The notes below the pieces were generated by a model. The model had not been told where the DNA came from. It did not search any database and saw only the letters and a program-made list of their open reading frames with translations. A DNA stretch of 64,000 bases from Lineus longissimus (lineage: Eukaryota; Nemertea; Pilidiophora; Heteronemertea; Lineidae). The stretch spans positions 12,218,501-12,282,500 of the forward strand of contig NC_088315.1 of assembly GCF_910592395.1 (NCBI RefSeq), in the 5' to 3' direction. Positions 32,771-42,488 of this stretch are shown here, in pieces. Position numbers and translations under genes: made by a program. How positions within the stretch are numbered: the stretch's first letter is position 1; each line of letters begins with the position of its first letter.

Positions 32771-34132
32771 CGTCCAATCGTCTCAAATATCGATCGATTC
32801 TTGAGGACAAGCTAAAATTTGTTAATGTATGCGCTCCTAGTCATCCGGACAGAAAGTCGGCGCAACAGTACGTTGATAGCATGTTTGCTGTCCTCAACGA
32901 TAGCATTCACACCGCAGCTCGAGAGTCAAAATGCTGTGCGGCAAGCGCATTTCGTCCTAAGGCTCATTGGTCTGCAGACCTGAGCTATCTCCGCGATATC
33001 AAGTCATTCTGGTGGAGGCTGTGGGTGATGAACGATAGGCCTAGAGACGGTGCCGTGTTTGATTGTTGGAAACATGCTAAGAAACAATTCCGCAAAGCGT
33101 CTGGAGTAGCCATCCAGAATGTGTGTAATAAGACCATTCGGACATTGAATGGGTTTTTCCGCTCCGGAGACAGTGGAAAGTCCTGGAACACTCTTAAGCA
33201 GACTTATGCCAAAAACTGCTCATCTACACTCACTGCCAATGAGTTTGGGTCTCATTACAGTGTTATAATGACTGATACTTTAGATCTGGATGAGGAACAA
33301 ACTGAGATCAGTAACTGTGTCAGAAATGAACTTCGTTCACACTGCAATAACTATTTTGAATGCGAAATATCTAAATTTCAAGTAGAAGCAGCTATTTTGT
33401 CTCTGAAAAAGGGTAAGGCAGCTGGTGTTGATTTAATCAGTTCAGAACATCTGCAGTACGGACTCTCACCAGTTCTCTGTAGCTTTCTTGGTCAGATTAT
33501 TACTGTGATGCTTAGCCGGCATGCTGTAGGTGCTGACATGCTAACTGGATCTATTGTACCAGTGTTAAAGAAGCCTACTTTGGACCCTAATATACCGGGT
33601 AATTACCGTCCAATAACTGTGAGCACTTGCTATTCCAAACTGCTGGAATGTCTCATCAAACCCGACTGTGATAATTGCTGTGAAACTCAGTTTGGGTTCA
33701 GGCCTGGCCTTGGCACTGATCAGGCATGTGTTTTCTTACATGATACTGTAGCTTATTTCAATTCCAATTCAAGTCCTGTTTATGCCTTTGACAGGATCTG
33801 GCATGATGGTCTCATGTTCAAGTTATTACCTCGTATTCCGCTTAATTACTGGCTAATTCTGTATGAATGGTATTCCCGCCTGAGGGTGCTGGTTGTATTG
33901 AACGGTCAACACAGTGTTAAGTTTAGAGTTACCCGAGGTATACGACAGGGTAGTATACTGTCACCGCTCCTTTTCATAATGTTCACTGATGATCTACTTA
34001 AGGAACTCTCCAACTCTGGCCTTGGACTGCGGGTATCCCAGTATCTATTTAATGATTTTGCATATGCCGATGACGTTAATCTGATGGCCTTAAGTGCCCC
34101 AGGGTTATGTGGCGGTTCCTCTTTGGTTTTAA
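32771..34132 (+). pseudogene. LINE ORF2, part 2: reverse transcriptase
   Basis: The RT region is open to the Kolobok insertion. Landmarks: AAILSLKKGKAAGVDLISSE, LDPNIPGNYRPITVS, ETQFGFRPGLGTDQACV, RGIRQGSILSPLLF and FAYADDVNLM, the catalytic YADD. In motif A the text runs SSPVYAFDRIW, where related LINEs have about seven more residues including the first catalytic Asp; an in-frame deletion of about 21 bp has removed it. A further deletion with a frameshift follows SAPGL, before MWRFLFGF. This copy therefore cannot make active RT. Confidence 0.88.
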
Positions 34133-37100
34133 AGGGGCACCTGGAGTATAAATAGTGTGGGAGGGGATGATAGCATGCAAATGTCTGCCTGTTACTATCA
34201 TGAAGAGAGCTCCTGGGCTTTTCACAATGTTTTTAAAAAATTCTTTGTCACTATCAAACACATTTGAATGAATTTGATATCAGACACTTTTGAATAACAT
34301 AGGAACATGATGTATTAAAATCAACCTGAGAAATCGTCTATGTTATGAGATTATGGAACTTTTTTACACAGCACTGTTGAAAAGCCTTGAAGTTGAATTT
34401 ACCAGCTTGAATCTGATTGGTTATAGCCCTGGTGATGCATTATTTACAAACATTGAGCACATGGCTAATAATCATGAGTGAGCATGCAGGAAAGAACTAG
34501 ATATTCTAGAGATCATGCATAGAGTTTCCTACCAAAGTGATTTTGGTCTGTTTTCTGTATCCTTTAGTCCTTATTATCCTTATCCTACTGAATAATATAT
34601 ATTCTAATCCTACTGAATAATGTACATTGTATATGATACTAATAATCCAAGTCTATAACTATGTGATGTCACAATCCTACTGAATATTGTTTTGTTTAGA
34701 TGTATCCATGTCTATGATAGGGTAGTCTACACAATTCTATAATTCTAAATTTGCTAATCCGCATAAGTATTATGATAGATACCCATGGTATCTATGATGG
34801 AAACAAGGAGCAAAATCCTAGTATCCTCGAAAATTAAAACTGTCACAAATTTGTCAAAGTGCACTGTAAATTTCAAAATCGTCCAAAACACCTTCTCAAA
34901 AAAATAATGTAGTCTATCTATCAGTGCTGCTGAAACCTATTGCCACTTATGGCCCTGGCGGATTTGGATAAAGATTTCTCACAGTCTCCAAAACACAATC
35001 TGGCATCACTTCACGACATGTCCAAACTATTGATGGGTCATCTGCCATATACTGCTGTTGCATCTGCTGTTTTTTGCCAATATAGATAGGATGGTTCCAG
35101 GATCCCCGGTCCTCCATCATTTTCCAAACTTTTGGGAAGTTGTTTCCTGATCACATTATTTCCATTTCTGGGTGCTTGTCCATTTCCCAGCCATCTTTGT
35201 GGATGAGTAGTCACACATGGAGAAGAATTGCAATGTTGGCACATATCTGCCCCTGGCACAGGAGCAATAACTGGTTCGGATAGTTCATGGTCCTCCTCCT
35301 GTGGTTGTGGTGGGGGTGGATCAACTACACCACCAGGCACAGGCGAAGGTTCCAGCTCATCATTATCTCCTTGAATATTCCCCTCATTCTGTATATCATC
35401 TTGCAGTGCTTGATTCTCCTCATTTGGAGGATGGTCTAATTCAACATAGTCCCAATTATAGAAATTAAAAAAGCATGTATAGCTTCCCTTTGTTCAGTAG
35501 TAAGTGCAAGGGAAACAACCTTCAATTCTTCTGCCATGGTGTGATCTACAATCTACTGACTTGAACCTGGAACAGGCCCGCCAAATTCACTATGAATGGG
35601 ACAGTCCAAGCGTGGGGGGTGCATGGATGTGTGCATCCACCTATCCAGAATCTCATCACGGTAGTCATAAGTTTTTTTCACCAACACCGGCTTCCCCACT
35701 TGTCGCCTTGGTGTCTTGGCATCAAACACAAATTTGACGGAGGTATGGTCACGGTTAACATTCGCGTTCCAGTCGATCAAAGCCAGATTTGTCCTCAGTT
35801 TGTAGGACCTCTCTCCAAAGATAATCCTTTTGTCGTGAAATTGGAGGAGGGCGTTGTTGAATGATTCTACGTACAGTGAGTCTTTTGATCCAGCATAATT
35901 TTGGGGTCTTTTATATATGTCCAATTTGTAGAGATAGTCTTTTAGCAATTTCTCTGCGACTGTGTCCGTAATCAGTTTCTTCGAGGGCTCGTAATGTTCC
36001 TCCTGGCATCGCGAATCTTTGCTGCATTTGCTGTGGTTGCCTTGATAATGGTCAATGATATTACCAATCCAAGCTCTCAGTTTCTGTTCATCTGCGTCAC
36101 AGTTTTTGATGCACCAGTACACATGCGTCTTAATCGACGCAGCTTTGTCAGCTAGCTGTTGATGCCATTTTTCGCCATGTCCTTTTTTGGGCCTTGCGTT
36201 ATCTTCCTTACACTCTTGGCAATACCCTTCGTGGTATGCCAGATGTCTTCGGCGTTTCGTGTTTCTTTTCTCTCCTCGGTAACAAACTTTGTTATGCTGT
36301 TGTTGTGATCATGACTGTGATAACGTACAGGAACTTGTTGGTCATCGAGTACTTTATAAATCTCTTTTACACCGATTAGCTCATGTATTTGTGTCACAGG
36401 ATCATCCACCGTCTTCGAAATGGTAGCAATGTGGAGCACCTTGTGGCTCTGGTCGCCAAGGCAAACAACATCACTAAATTCGGCATTCTTGCGCCAGCAG
36501 TGGCGAGCATCTGTCGAAATATCTATCGCTTCTACACGATAGCATCTTGTTTTGACTCTTCAGCCTGTTGCTGCACAATCGGACAATAAGTGTCCATAAA
36601 TCTGTTCAGGGTTTCTGATGATAGTACTCCAATATCAGAGCTTTCCACGAATTTGGTGTATTGCACTGGCAGTAGTCCTGATGTAAAAACGCAATGGGCT
36701 AGCCTCGCATTGACTAGAAACCTGCCACCATTCTCAACATGTGGGGAAGAGGTCCAGTGGAGATTGTGCTGCTCCGTTCCTTGGCATGCTAAGGTCAAAC
36801 AAGCTGTGTGACCATCCCTTCTGAACTCCTTCGTGTGCAGATTGCCCTTGCAATTTAGGGAATGGGTCTGTACCCTGCCAATCAAGTTCCTGATAGAGGA
36901 CCCGGTACAGACAAAAAGTGGCTGCTTTATATCTTTCTTGCACAAAGCTGGTAATTGGGTGTTACTTGAGGCACAGTTGTGCTGGTCATTGCTGGTGATG
37001 AAGCATCATCATTTTCATTGTGAGTCACATTATTTTCCACATAAAAGTCAATCACTTCATTCAGGAATTGATAGTTGGAGACCACTGAACATTTCCCTCC

Positions 37101-37785
37101 ACCAAGTTTTGCCTTTATCCTGTCCATTTTGTTAAAAAAGTTCACCTTTTCTTCATCGTTAGCGAAATAAAAATTCAGTCCTCCTTTCACAAGAGCTTTC
37201 TTCGTCTCAGTTGCCTCATTTCTCGATCGATTGGTACTTTTTCGTTTCCTCGAATGCTGTTGGCGGTTCTCATCACGGAATCTCGCCAGGCCTAGGTCTA
37301 CATCCCGGACGCCTTCACTACTAGCAAGAATGTTCATTTCACTTTCCATTGTTGTCATTTCAACTTTTACTGCAATTTTGAGGGCTTCAGTACAACACTT
37401 CTGTAAATTTGTAATGTGATTTTATTGCTTCTTGTCCAATTTTAAGAAAATTAGATTAAACAAAAACAATGAACTTTTACATTGATGAACAAGGCAAGAA
37501 GCTGACAATTTGCTTGACATTTTTTTGGCTTTTGAGTAAGAAAGTCTGGCCACATGTTCAAACTATTTCAAAAGCTGTTGAACTAACTGAACATAACCAC
37601 ACTGCTCAAATGCAAAACCACTCAATAAATACTGTAGCCATGTGGAAATTTGGCGGGAGTGACATCACAAGATAGCATGACAGATACTCATCAGCTGTGA
37701 ATGGCCAGGTCAGGTAAGATACCAAATGCTGTGTTTATAGAACAACCTCCAGATTGTCTACTAGTCACCAGTACCATATGGCCCT
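34133..37785 (-). mobile_element. Kolobok-like DNA transposon, 3653 bp
   Basis: The element lies between two TTAA copies (34129-34132 and 37786-37789). Its ends begin AGGGGCACC and AGGGCCATA, inverted and weakly conserved inward. Dropping it and one TTAA restores the LINE text MWRFLFGFKKTRCIIFG, proof of the boundaries. The transposase gene runs on the minus strand from 37358 to about 35040 but is frameshifted. TTAA targets and this transposase type point to Kolobok. Confidence 0.85.
35040..37358 (-). pseudogene. Kolobok-type transposase, frameshifted
   Basis: Four collinear open pieces make one gene. 37358-36927: a charged N-terminus (SRKRKSTNRSRNEATETKKA). 36945-36532: LFVCTGSSIRNLIGRV, CLTLACQGTEQHNLHW, KFVESSDIGVLSSETLNRF. 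36530-36152: the DISTDARHCWRKNAEFSDVV block with CLGDQSHKVL, RYHSHDHNNSITKFV and EDIWHTTKGIAKSVRKITQG, likely holding the catalytic Asp residues. 36122-35553: SRCQEEHYEPSKKL, YVESFNNALLQFHDKRIIFG and LIDWNANVNRD, with the likely catalytic Glu. A C-terminal Cys-rich tail (CQHCNSSPCVTTHPQRWLGN) ends near 35040. Motif order matches Kolobok-like proteins I know from invertebrates; frame breaks between pieces make it non-functional. Confidence 0.8.
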
Positions 37786-38540
37786 TTAAGAAGACACGTT
37801 GTATAATATTTGGTAAAGAAATCTTATCCAAGACTCCAGTTTGGTACTTGGATGGCAATGTAATTTCTGTAGATGACGAGGTAGACATTCTTGGTGTTAA
37901 GTTCTGTACAAGCCTGCTATCATCATCTCATGTAGAGCAGAGGGTCTCTGCTGCTTTCAGTCTGTTAAGTGCAGGTTTCAGTTATCCCGGCCTATGCTCA
38001 GCCGCAAAAGTGTATTTATGGAAAACCGCTGTTCTACCTATTGCAATCTCTGGATGTTCCAGCGTGCATATGAACAAACACGATATGTCTATTTTAAACA
38101 GTTTTCAGAGTAATAATTTTAAATGGGTGATCGGCTTACTGAAGCGATCACACCATAGCAAGCTTCTTCAGGCCATTTCTGTTAATCCTGTCTCCTCTGT
38201 GATCCTCAATAGTAAGCTTTTACTTTTTAACCGTATTTTTAAACGCCGGTCCCCGGCCAGTGCTCTTAATGCTGCTCTTTTGGCTGAATTTTTAGCTGGG
38301 CGGGGTTGTACTGTTGGCACACTGTTACACGATGTTTCTCAAAATGTGTCGCCTGTTGTTCTTGCGTTGTCGGACCGGCCCAGCTCGCTCTGCCCCGTTG
38401 ACGTGGCCTCTGTCGGCGAGGATGGCGTAGTTGACTCTCTCCTCCTCGACGACAGATACTGCTCCCCGGGGTCGCGTGAGAGGGGGGCTGGTCAAACTTT
38501 TGGTGCGAGCTTTTTAATGTTCTTTTATATATCTGTTTAA
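37786..38540 (+). pseudogene. LINE ORF2, part 3: C-terminal domain
   Basis: Coding resumes after the Kolobok element with KKTRCIIFGKE, the end of the RT thumb, then WYLDGNVISVDDEVDILGVK, VEQRVSAAFSLLSAGFSYPG and a leucine-rich stretch to the stop at 38540. The open frame upstream of 37786 belongs to the transposon. The last 40 codons (GEDGVVDSLLLDDRYCSPGS) are unlike any domain I know. A short UTR with AATAAA and the poly-A follow. Confidence 0.82.
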
Positions 38541-38582
38541 CTGTATCAACTGTATTGTTCTCCTGTTTGGAGGTTTTAAATA

Positions 38583-38606
38583 AATAAAAAAAAAAAAAAA
38601 AAAAAA
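38583..38606 (+). repeat. Poly-A tail of the LINE
   Basis: A run of about 20 A after TTTTAAATAAATA marks the 3' terminus of the LINE cDNA. Confidence 0.85.
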
Positions 38607-38802
38607 TTCCATGGTTTCCCACCTTGCTCAATGCGCTTTCGGGACAATTTATTATCCCGGTCTCCGCAGAAATCAATCTTAGGTTTCAACAATTAGCTAC
38701 AAAGCGCTTAATCGAACTCGACCAGTAGGAAGTTTCTAAATGGCAACTCAGCCGGGAATCGAACCCACGACCTCTTGGTTATAAGACCGACGCTCTACCA
38801 CC
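38607..38802 (-). mobile_element. tRNA-derived SINE, 5'-truncated
   Basis: On the minus strand, GGTGGTAGAGCG (A-box region) and GGTTCGATTCCC (B box) are followed by a body that ends AAGGTGGGAAACCATGGAA next to the LINE poly-A. The apparent tRNA acceptor bases GGCAATA are satellite sequence outside the insertion. The (TGA)n at 29969-29983 would be the complement of this SINE's 3' tail, so the LINE probably inserted into the tail. Confidence 0.6.
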
Positions 38803-39260
38803 TATATTGCCAGAATGAAAGTTGTTGTAAACCATCTGATTCACATTCCCTGAAAATTGTATGACGATAGCATTAATAATAAGTGAGCTACAAACTAACG
38901 AGCTAACAGTTTAACAGCAATGGAGCTTATTTTTATGCAAATTAGTTACATAACTGAAAAAATCAAACCCACATGCACAGCTTCATCATACCTTTCATCC
39001 CAGAAAATTTCGGCACTCTCCACCAAGCGTTAAGGAGGAGTTGACCGGAAACCATTGTTTTGTCATTTGATAATTACGTCAAACAAAAGAGATCATTATC
39101 TCATGAACGAAGCAAATATCAATAATTTGGTTTTTGTAAATCATTTGATTCACCTTCCCTAAAAATTGTATTACGATAGCATTAAAATAATAAGCAAGCT
39201 ACGAGCTAACGAGGTGAAAAATAATGGAGCTCATTATTATGCAAATGAGTTCCAAAACTG
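38803..39260 (+). repeat. Dispersed satellite S, right part
   Basis: Resumes at TATATTGCC and runs through GAAAGTTGTTGTAAACCATC, TCTCCACCAAGCG and GAGCTCATTATTATGCAA, about 1.5 units. Confidence 0.8.
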
Positions 39261-39261
39261 A

Positions 39262-40285
39262 ACAAGAGGCCCAAGGGCCTGGCGCTCAGCTGATTTAAGT
39301 ACATCGTGTATGTGTACTAGGGAAGCAAGTGTTAAAGAGGTCAGGGTTCCTGCCAGAGTGAAGTTAAGGAGACATTTCTTGTATGTTGGTGTAATACATG
39401 TAGTTATTACTAATGATGTCTGAAGCAGAAGATTAGGCCAACTTTTTACAATCGATTTGGAAATCTGGAAATGAGAGATATGTGAGCATGATTACTTCTG
39501 ATAGAAACACTGGCATAATAGGAATTACCGGGTCCAGACAATCTAAGGGCAAGAAAGTGCTAGTAACTCAATTTTTTTCCATTTTCTGAAAATGTATGGT
39601 TGGCAGATTCATAATCCAAAGACAGTTAGCTAGCTCTACATGTATATCAAGACCACCGTTGGGACTGGTCTTGAGTGAACTCAGTAGGGAGGTGTTCTTA
39701 TTATAGAGGTGAATTTGAATAGATGCTGTCACGTTAGCGCTGGTGTATTAGCTGTCCCTAAGAGAGGTGTCCTTTAAAATACCAAGGTGTCCTTTTTAAG
39801 GGAGGTGCTCTTGTAGTATTGAAAAGAAGGTGCAGCCTCAGTGGCAAGAACTGAAGAGTTATACATGTATAATAAGAAATATATGTATTTGGAGAATGCA
39901 GAAATGAAATTATTACAAAATATTTTCCTGTCCAGCAGGTGATTGGAATTTCAGAATATTGTACAATGATTGAAAATTGAATGAGGTAATCAATGTAAAT
40001 TACAGTGTATGTGTCACCAGAGGACCCCCTTAAGTAAGTAGTGTGGTAAATACAGTAGTGTTGATATAAAGATTATGAAAATGAATTTACACAGTACAAG
40101 GTTCAAAGATATACAGTAAGTTCACAGTTCATTGGTGGTGGTGAAAAATTTCTAAGTCCCAATGAAACCCAAAATAAGAGGCCCAGAATGGGTGCCAAGT
40201 TATAGGCCTATTATTTGGACACTTTTAAAGTTGACCACAACATGCAACCCCCATGCCCTGATGATAGGCCCTAGTGGCATAATCA
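39262..40285. other. Anonymous sequence
   Basis: It begins ACAAGAGGCCCAAGGGCCTG, followed by GCGCTCAGCTG, an opening I associate with dispersed repeats of marine invertebrates. Otherwise nothing is recognised. Confidence 0.4.
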
Positions 40286-40437
40286 TTTTTGACGTTGCCT
40301 GCTTATTCCCTGCATCACATGACCATGGATGAGCTGGTTAGAAATGGTGTAATCATAACGCGACCTACTTTAAAAGACCAAGACCACAACAATTACTATG
40401 ACCTGTTCAAAGTGTTATTAATCCGTTTACCTCAACT

Positions 40438-40812
40438 CTACATCAGTTCCCCATCAGATTCAGTATCAGATTCATTACCAGCATCATTTCCAGCATCGTT
40501 ACCAGCATAGTTACCAGCATCGTTAGGAGCATCTGCAAATTCTATGTCAACATCTGCTTCAAATTCATCATCATGTTCAAGGAGTTCATCACCAACATTT
40601 CGAAAATTACCCTCATTATCTGGCGTCAGCCCAGCCACCTGAAACGCCCTAGCTGCAGAGTCTGCAGGAACATCCTCCCAAGCACGACTGATTATGATCA
40701 AAACATCTGACAGAGGAATTCGACGACAGACACCGTTATCATCAGTGTTTTCTTGTTTCCAGTTTTTCCAGTGCCGTCTCATGGTAGATTTGAAAGCACG
40801 CATTATCGTCAA
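40438..40812 (-). pseudogene. Pogo/Tigger-like transposase C-terminal fragment
   Basis: A 124-codon minus-strand frame begins MRAFKSTMRRHWKNWKQE and continues LSDVLIIISRAWEDVPADSA and ARAFQVAGLTPDNEG. This resembles the segment after the DDE domain of pogo/Tigger transposases (basic RRHW, then a W-x-x-V-P helix and a FK..G[IL] turn). It ends in an acidic low-complexity tail with tandem AGND units (YAGNDAGNDAGNESDTESDG). The DDE core is missing, and the upstream boundary meets the J-domain ORF at about 40.82 kb. The assignment rests on motif resemblance. Confidence 0.5.
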
Positions 40813-40827
40813 ATCTCTCCGTTCTGG

Positions 40828-41607
40828 TTAGCACATACGACAACTTGAAATCCTCATTGGCAGCTTGCGCATCCTTGACCTGAGAATGGACTGGTGTCCC
40901 GTCAAGAAGGTTGTTTTCAATAACGGCAGGTGTTCAATGTACCACAACAAGTAGGAATTGCCTTGTACATTTAATTTCGGCTCCTTTGAATTGTAGACAG
41001 TTATTGAAATAGTCCCGAAGATAAGTTCACTGTCCGGAGATGGTTCGGCACAAGCGCTGTCTGACGATTGAAACACAGATGAGGAGAATCTTGCAGAAAA
41101 CTGATGGCCATTTGTGCCCCTGTCCACTTGAGGACCGTATACGGATGTGCATAAGTCCAGCCAAGCCTTAACGCTACTGGCCAGGGTCTTAATTACAATA
41201 CAGTTTGTATTTTCTTTCACATCAATGACCGAGTCCACTGATTGATTGGGCTCTACATCACCACCATCAAGACTAGTGTTCATCAGCTGTACGTATGTAT
41301 TATTTAGAATCGTAAAGTCTTTCGTTGCAGTGAGAGATTGAGTTTCAGACACTTTGTCCGGATGGTATAACTTCGCTAACTTTCTATACGCAGCACAGAC
41401 TTGTTGTTTGTTTGCAGTAGATGGTAGTTGTAACACGTCGAAAGGAGACATGTCCTCGTTCAGCTCTGTCATGTTTATAGTTTCCGTACTCGAGTCCGCC
41501 GTATTGGATGTTTGTTGCTGTTTGTACTTCGAGGTCGATGGGCTGTCGCTCTTTCGAACCATTTTCTGGGATCGTATTAGCACATATTTAGTAAAACTAC
41601 CCGACAA
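40828..41607 (-). CDS. J-domain protein with a C-terminal VQG-type module
   Basis: An intact, intronless 259-codon frame. Two starts are possible: the Met at 41607, or MVRKSDSPSTSKYKQQQ at 41562. Residues about 53-110 form a DnaJ-type J domain (FDVLQLPSTANKQQVCAAYR, then LAKLYHPDK with the HPD at 82-84), the part that stimulates Hsp70 ATPase. No Gly/Phe region or zinc centre follows. Residues about 145-232 carry a second module: VKAWLDLCTSVYGPQVDRGT, FGTISITVYNSKEPKLNVQG and SYLLWYIEHLPLL. I recall VQG...LLW modules in multicopy invertebrate ORFs of unknown role. The last 27 residues may be foreign, from the junction with the transposase piece. Whether this is a host gene or mobile-element cargo is open. 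Confidence 0.6.
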   Translation of the reverse strand: MSGSFTKYVLIRSQKMVRKSDSPSTSKYKQQQTSNTADSSTETINMTELNEDMSPFDVLQLPSTANKQQVCAAYRKLAKLYHPDKVSETQSLTATKDFTILNNTYVQLMNTSLDGGDVEPNQSVDSVIDVKENTNCIVIKTLASSVKAWLDLCTSVYGPQVDRGTNGHQFSARFSSSVFQSSDSACAEPSPDSELIFGTISITVYNSKEPKLNVQGNSYLLWYIEHLPLLKTTFLTGHQSILRSRMRKLPMRISSCRMC

Positions 41608-41749
41608 TATCGGCTATAGCATATCATAGTTCATTACCTACACTTAATTGTCTTTTTGCACTGCCCAATGGGCTGAAATTACTGAAGAAAAGTCGGAGCA
41701 AAAAATTTCGATTGCATAATACGTGATTTCTTTTCTTTTGTATCACTTG

Positions 41750-42240
41750 ATATGGAGCGAAAACTCACTCCGAGAGTGCACACTTGTAGTAATATGGAGT
41801 GGAAACCTACGCACTATATATATATATGGAGTGACAACTCACTCAAAGAGAGTGCAAAGAGTGGTCATCTTATGGAGTGGATACCACTTTATATGGAGTG
41901 AAAACTCGCTCCAAGAGAATTAAAGAAGCCATCGTCGGAGAGAGTGGAAAGCCACTAGATATGAAGTGAATACTCACTCCAGGAGAATGAAAAGAGAAGT
42001 CACCTTATGGAGTGGAAGCTCACTAGATATAGAGTGAAAGGTCACTTCAAGAGAGTGAAAGAAGTAGAGCTCTTATGGAGTGGAAACTCACTATAGAGTG
42101 AAATTCACTCCGAGAGAGTGAACGATATTGTCATCTTATCGAGTGAGTCATGTTCACTCATCAGAAAGAGTGGGATTTTCACTCCTATTGAGTGAAAATG
42201 TTCACTCTTAGGCAAGAAAAAGTTAATGTCATGTTTCTGG
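41750..42240 (+). repeat. Degenerate tandem array rich in GAGTG/CACTC
   Basis: Units of about 60-68 bp repeat the scheme TTATGGAGTGGAAACTCAC, TATAGAGTGAAA, CTCACTCCAAGAGAGTGAAA. GAGTG and its complement alternate so that many short hairpins can form. The same motif continues in the duplicated block starting at 42489. Confidence 0.75.
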
Positions 42241-42488
42241 TTTCATGGTCAACTGAAAATGGATGCGGTCATGCGGGGTTTTTTTCTGTGATAATTTCTA
42301 ATACTTTTAGTAAGCTAATTTAGCGATATCGAATCTACTAACACAGAGGTAAAAACAGCACAGATTCAGTAAGAATGAAAATTAGCTGACGTGATATAAT
42401 GAAATGCTCGCGTGGCGTGTGGCCAAACAATACTGAATAATGTATACAAATCAATGCACGCCTAGAAGGAAATTCAAACGACGAGTCA

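Larger units (their letters stand above)
29969..38606 (+). mobile_element. Near full-length CR1/L2-like LINE, twice interrupted
   Basis: The order is: 5' leader, ORF1 (30326-31159), ORF2 with endonuclease and RT, a short 3' UTR with AATAAA, and a poly-A run ending at 38606. The insertion, together with the SINE at 38607-38802, is flanked by TATAT (29964-29968 and 38803-38807) within satellite S; an uninterrupted unit at 29764-29777 (CAATATATTGCC) shows the original site. A solo LTR (32339-32766) and a Kolobok-like transposon (34133-37785) later inserted into ORF2. Without them the LINE is about 4.6 kb. The TGATGATGATG at the very left more likely belongs to the SINE tail. Confidence 0.88.

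Noticed and set aside
38750-38818. tRNA gene on the minus strand (anticodon-like TAT)
   Set aside because: The 5' acceptor bases belong to satellite S outside the TATAT duplication, the D arm is shortened and the anticodon stem has mismatches. It is a SINE head.
39262-39300. Helitron start
   Set aside because: The ACAAGAGGCCCAAGGGCC opening is reminiscent of dispersed repeats, but neither a CTRR end with hairpin nor a Rep/helicase gene is visible.
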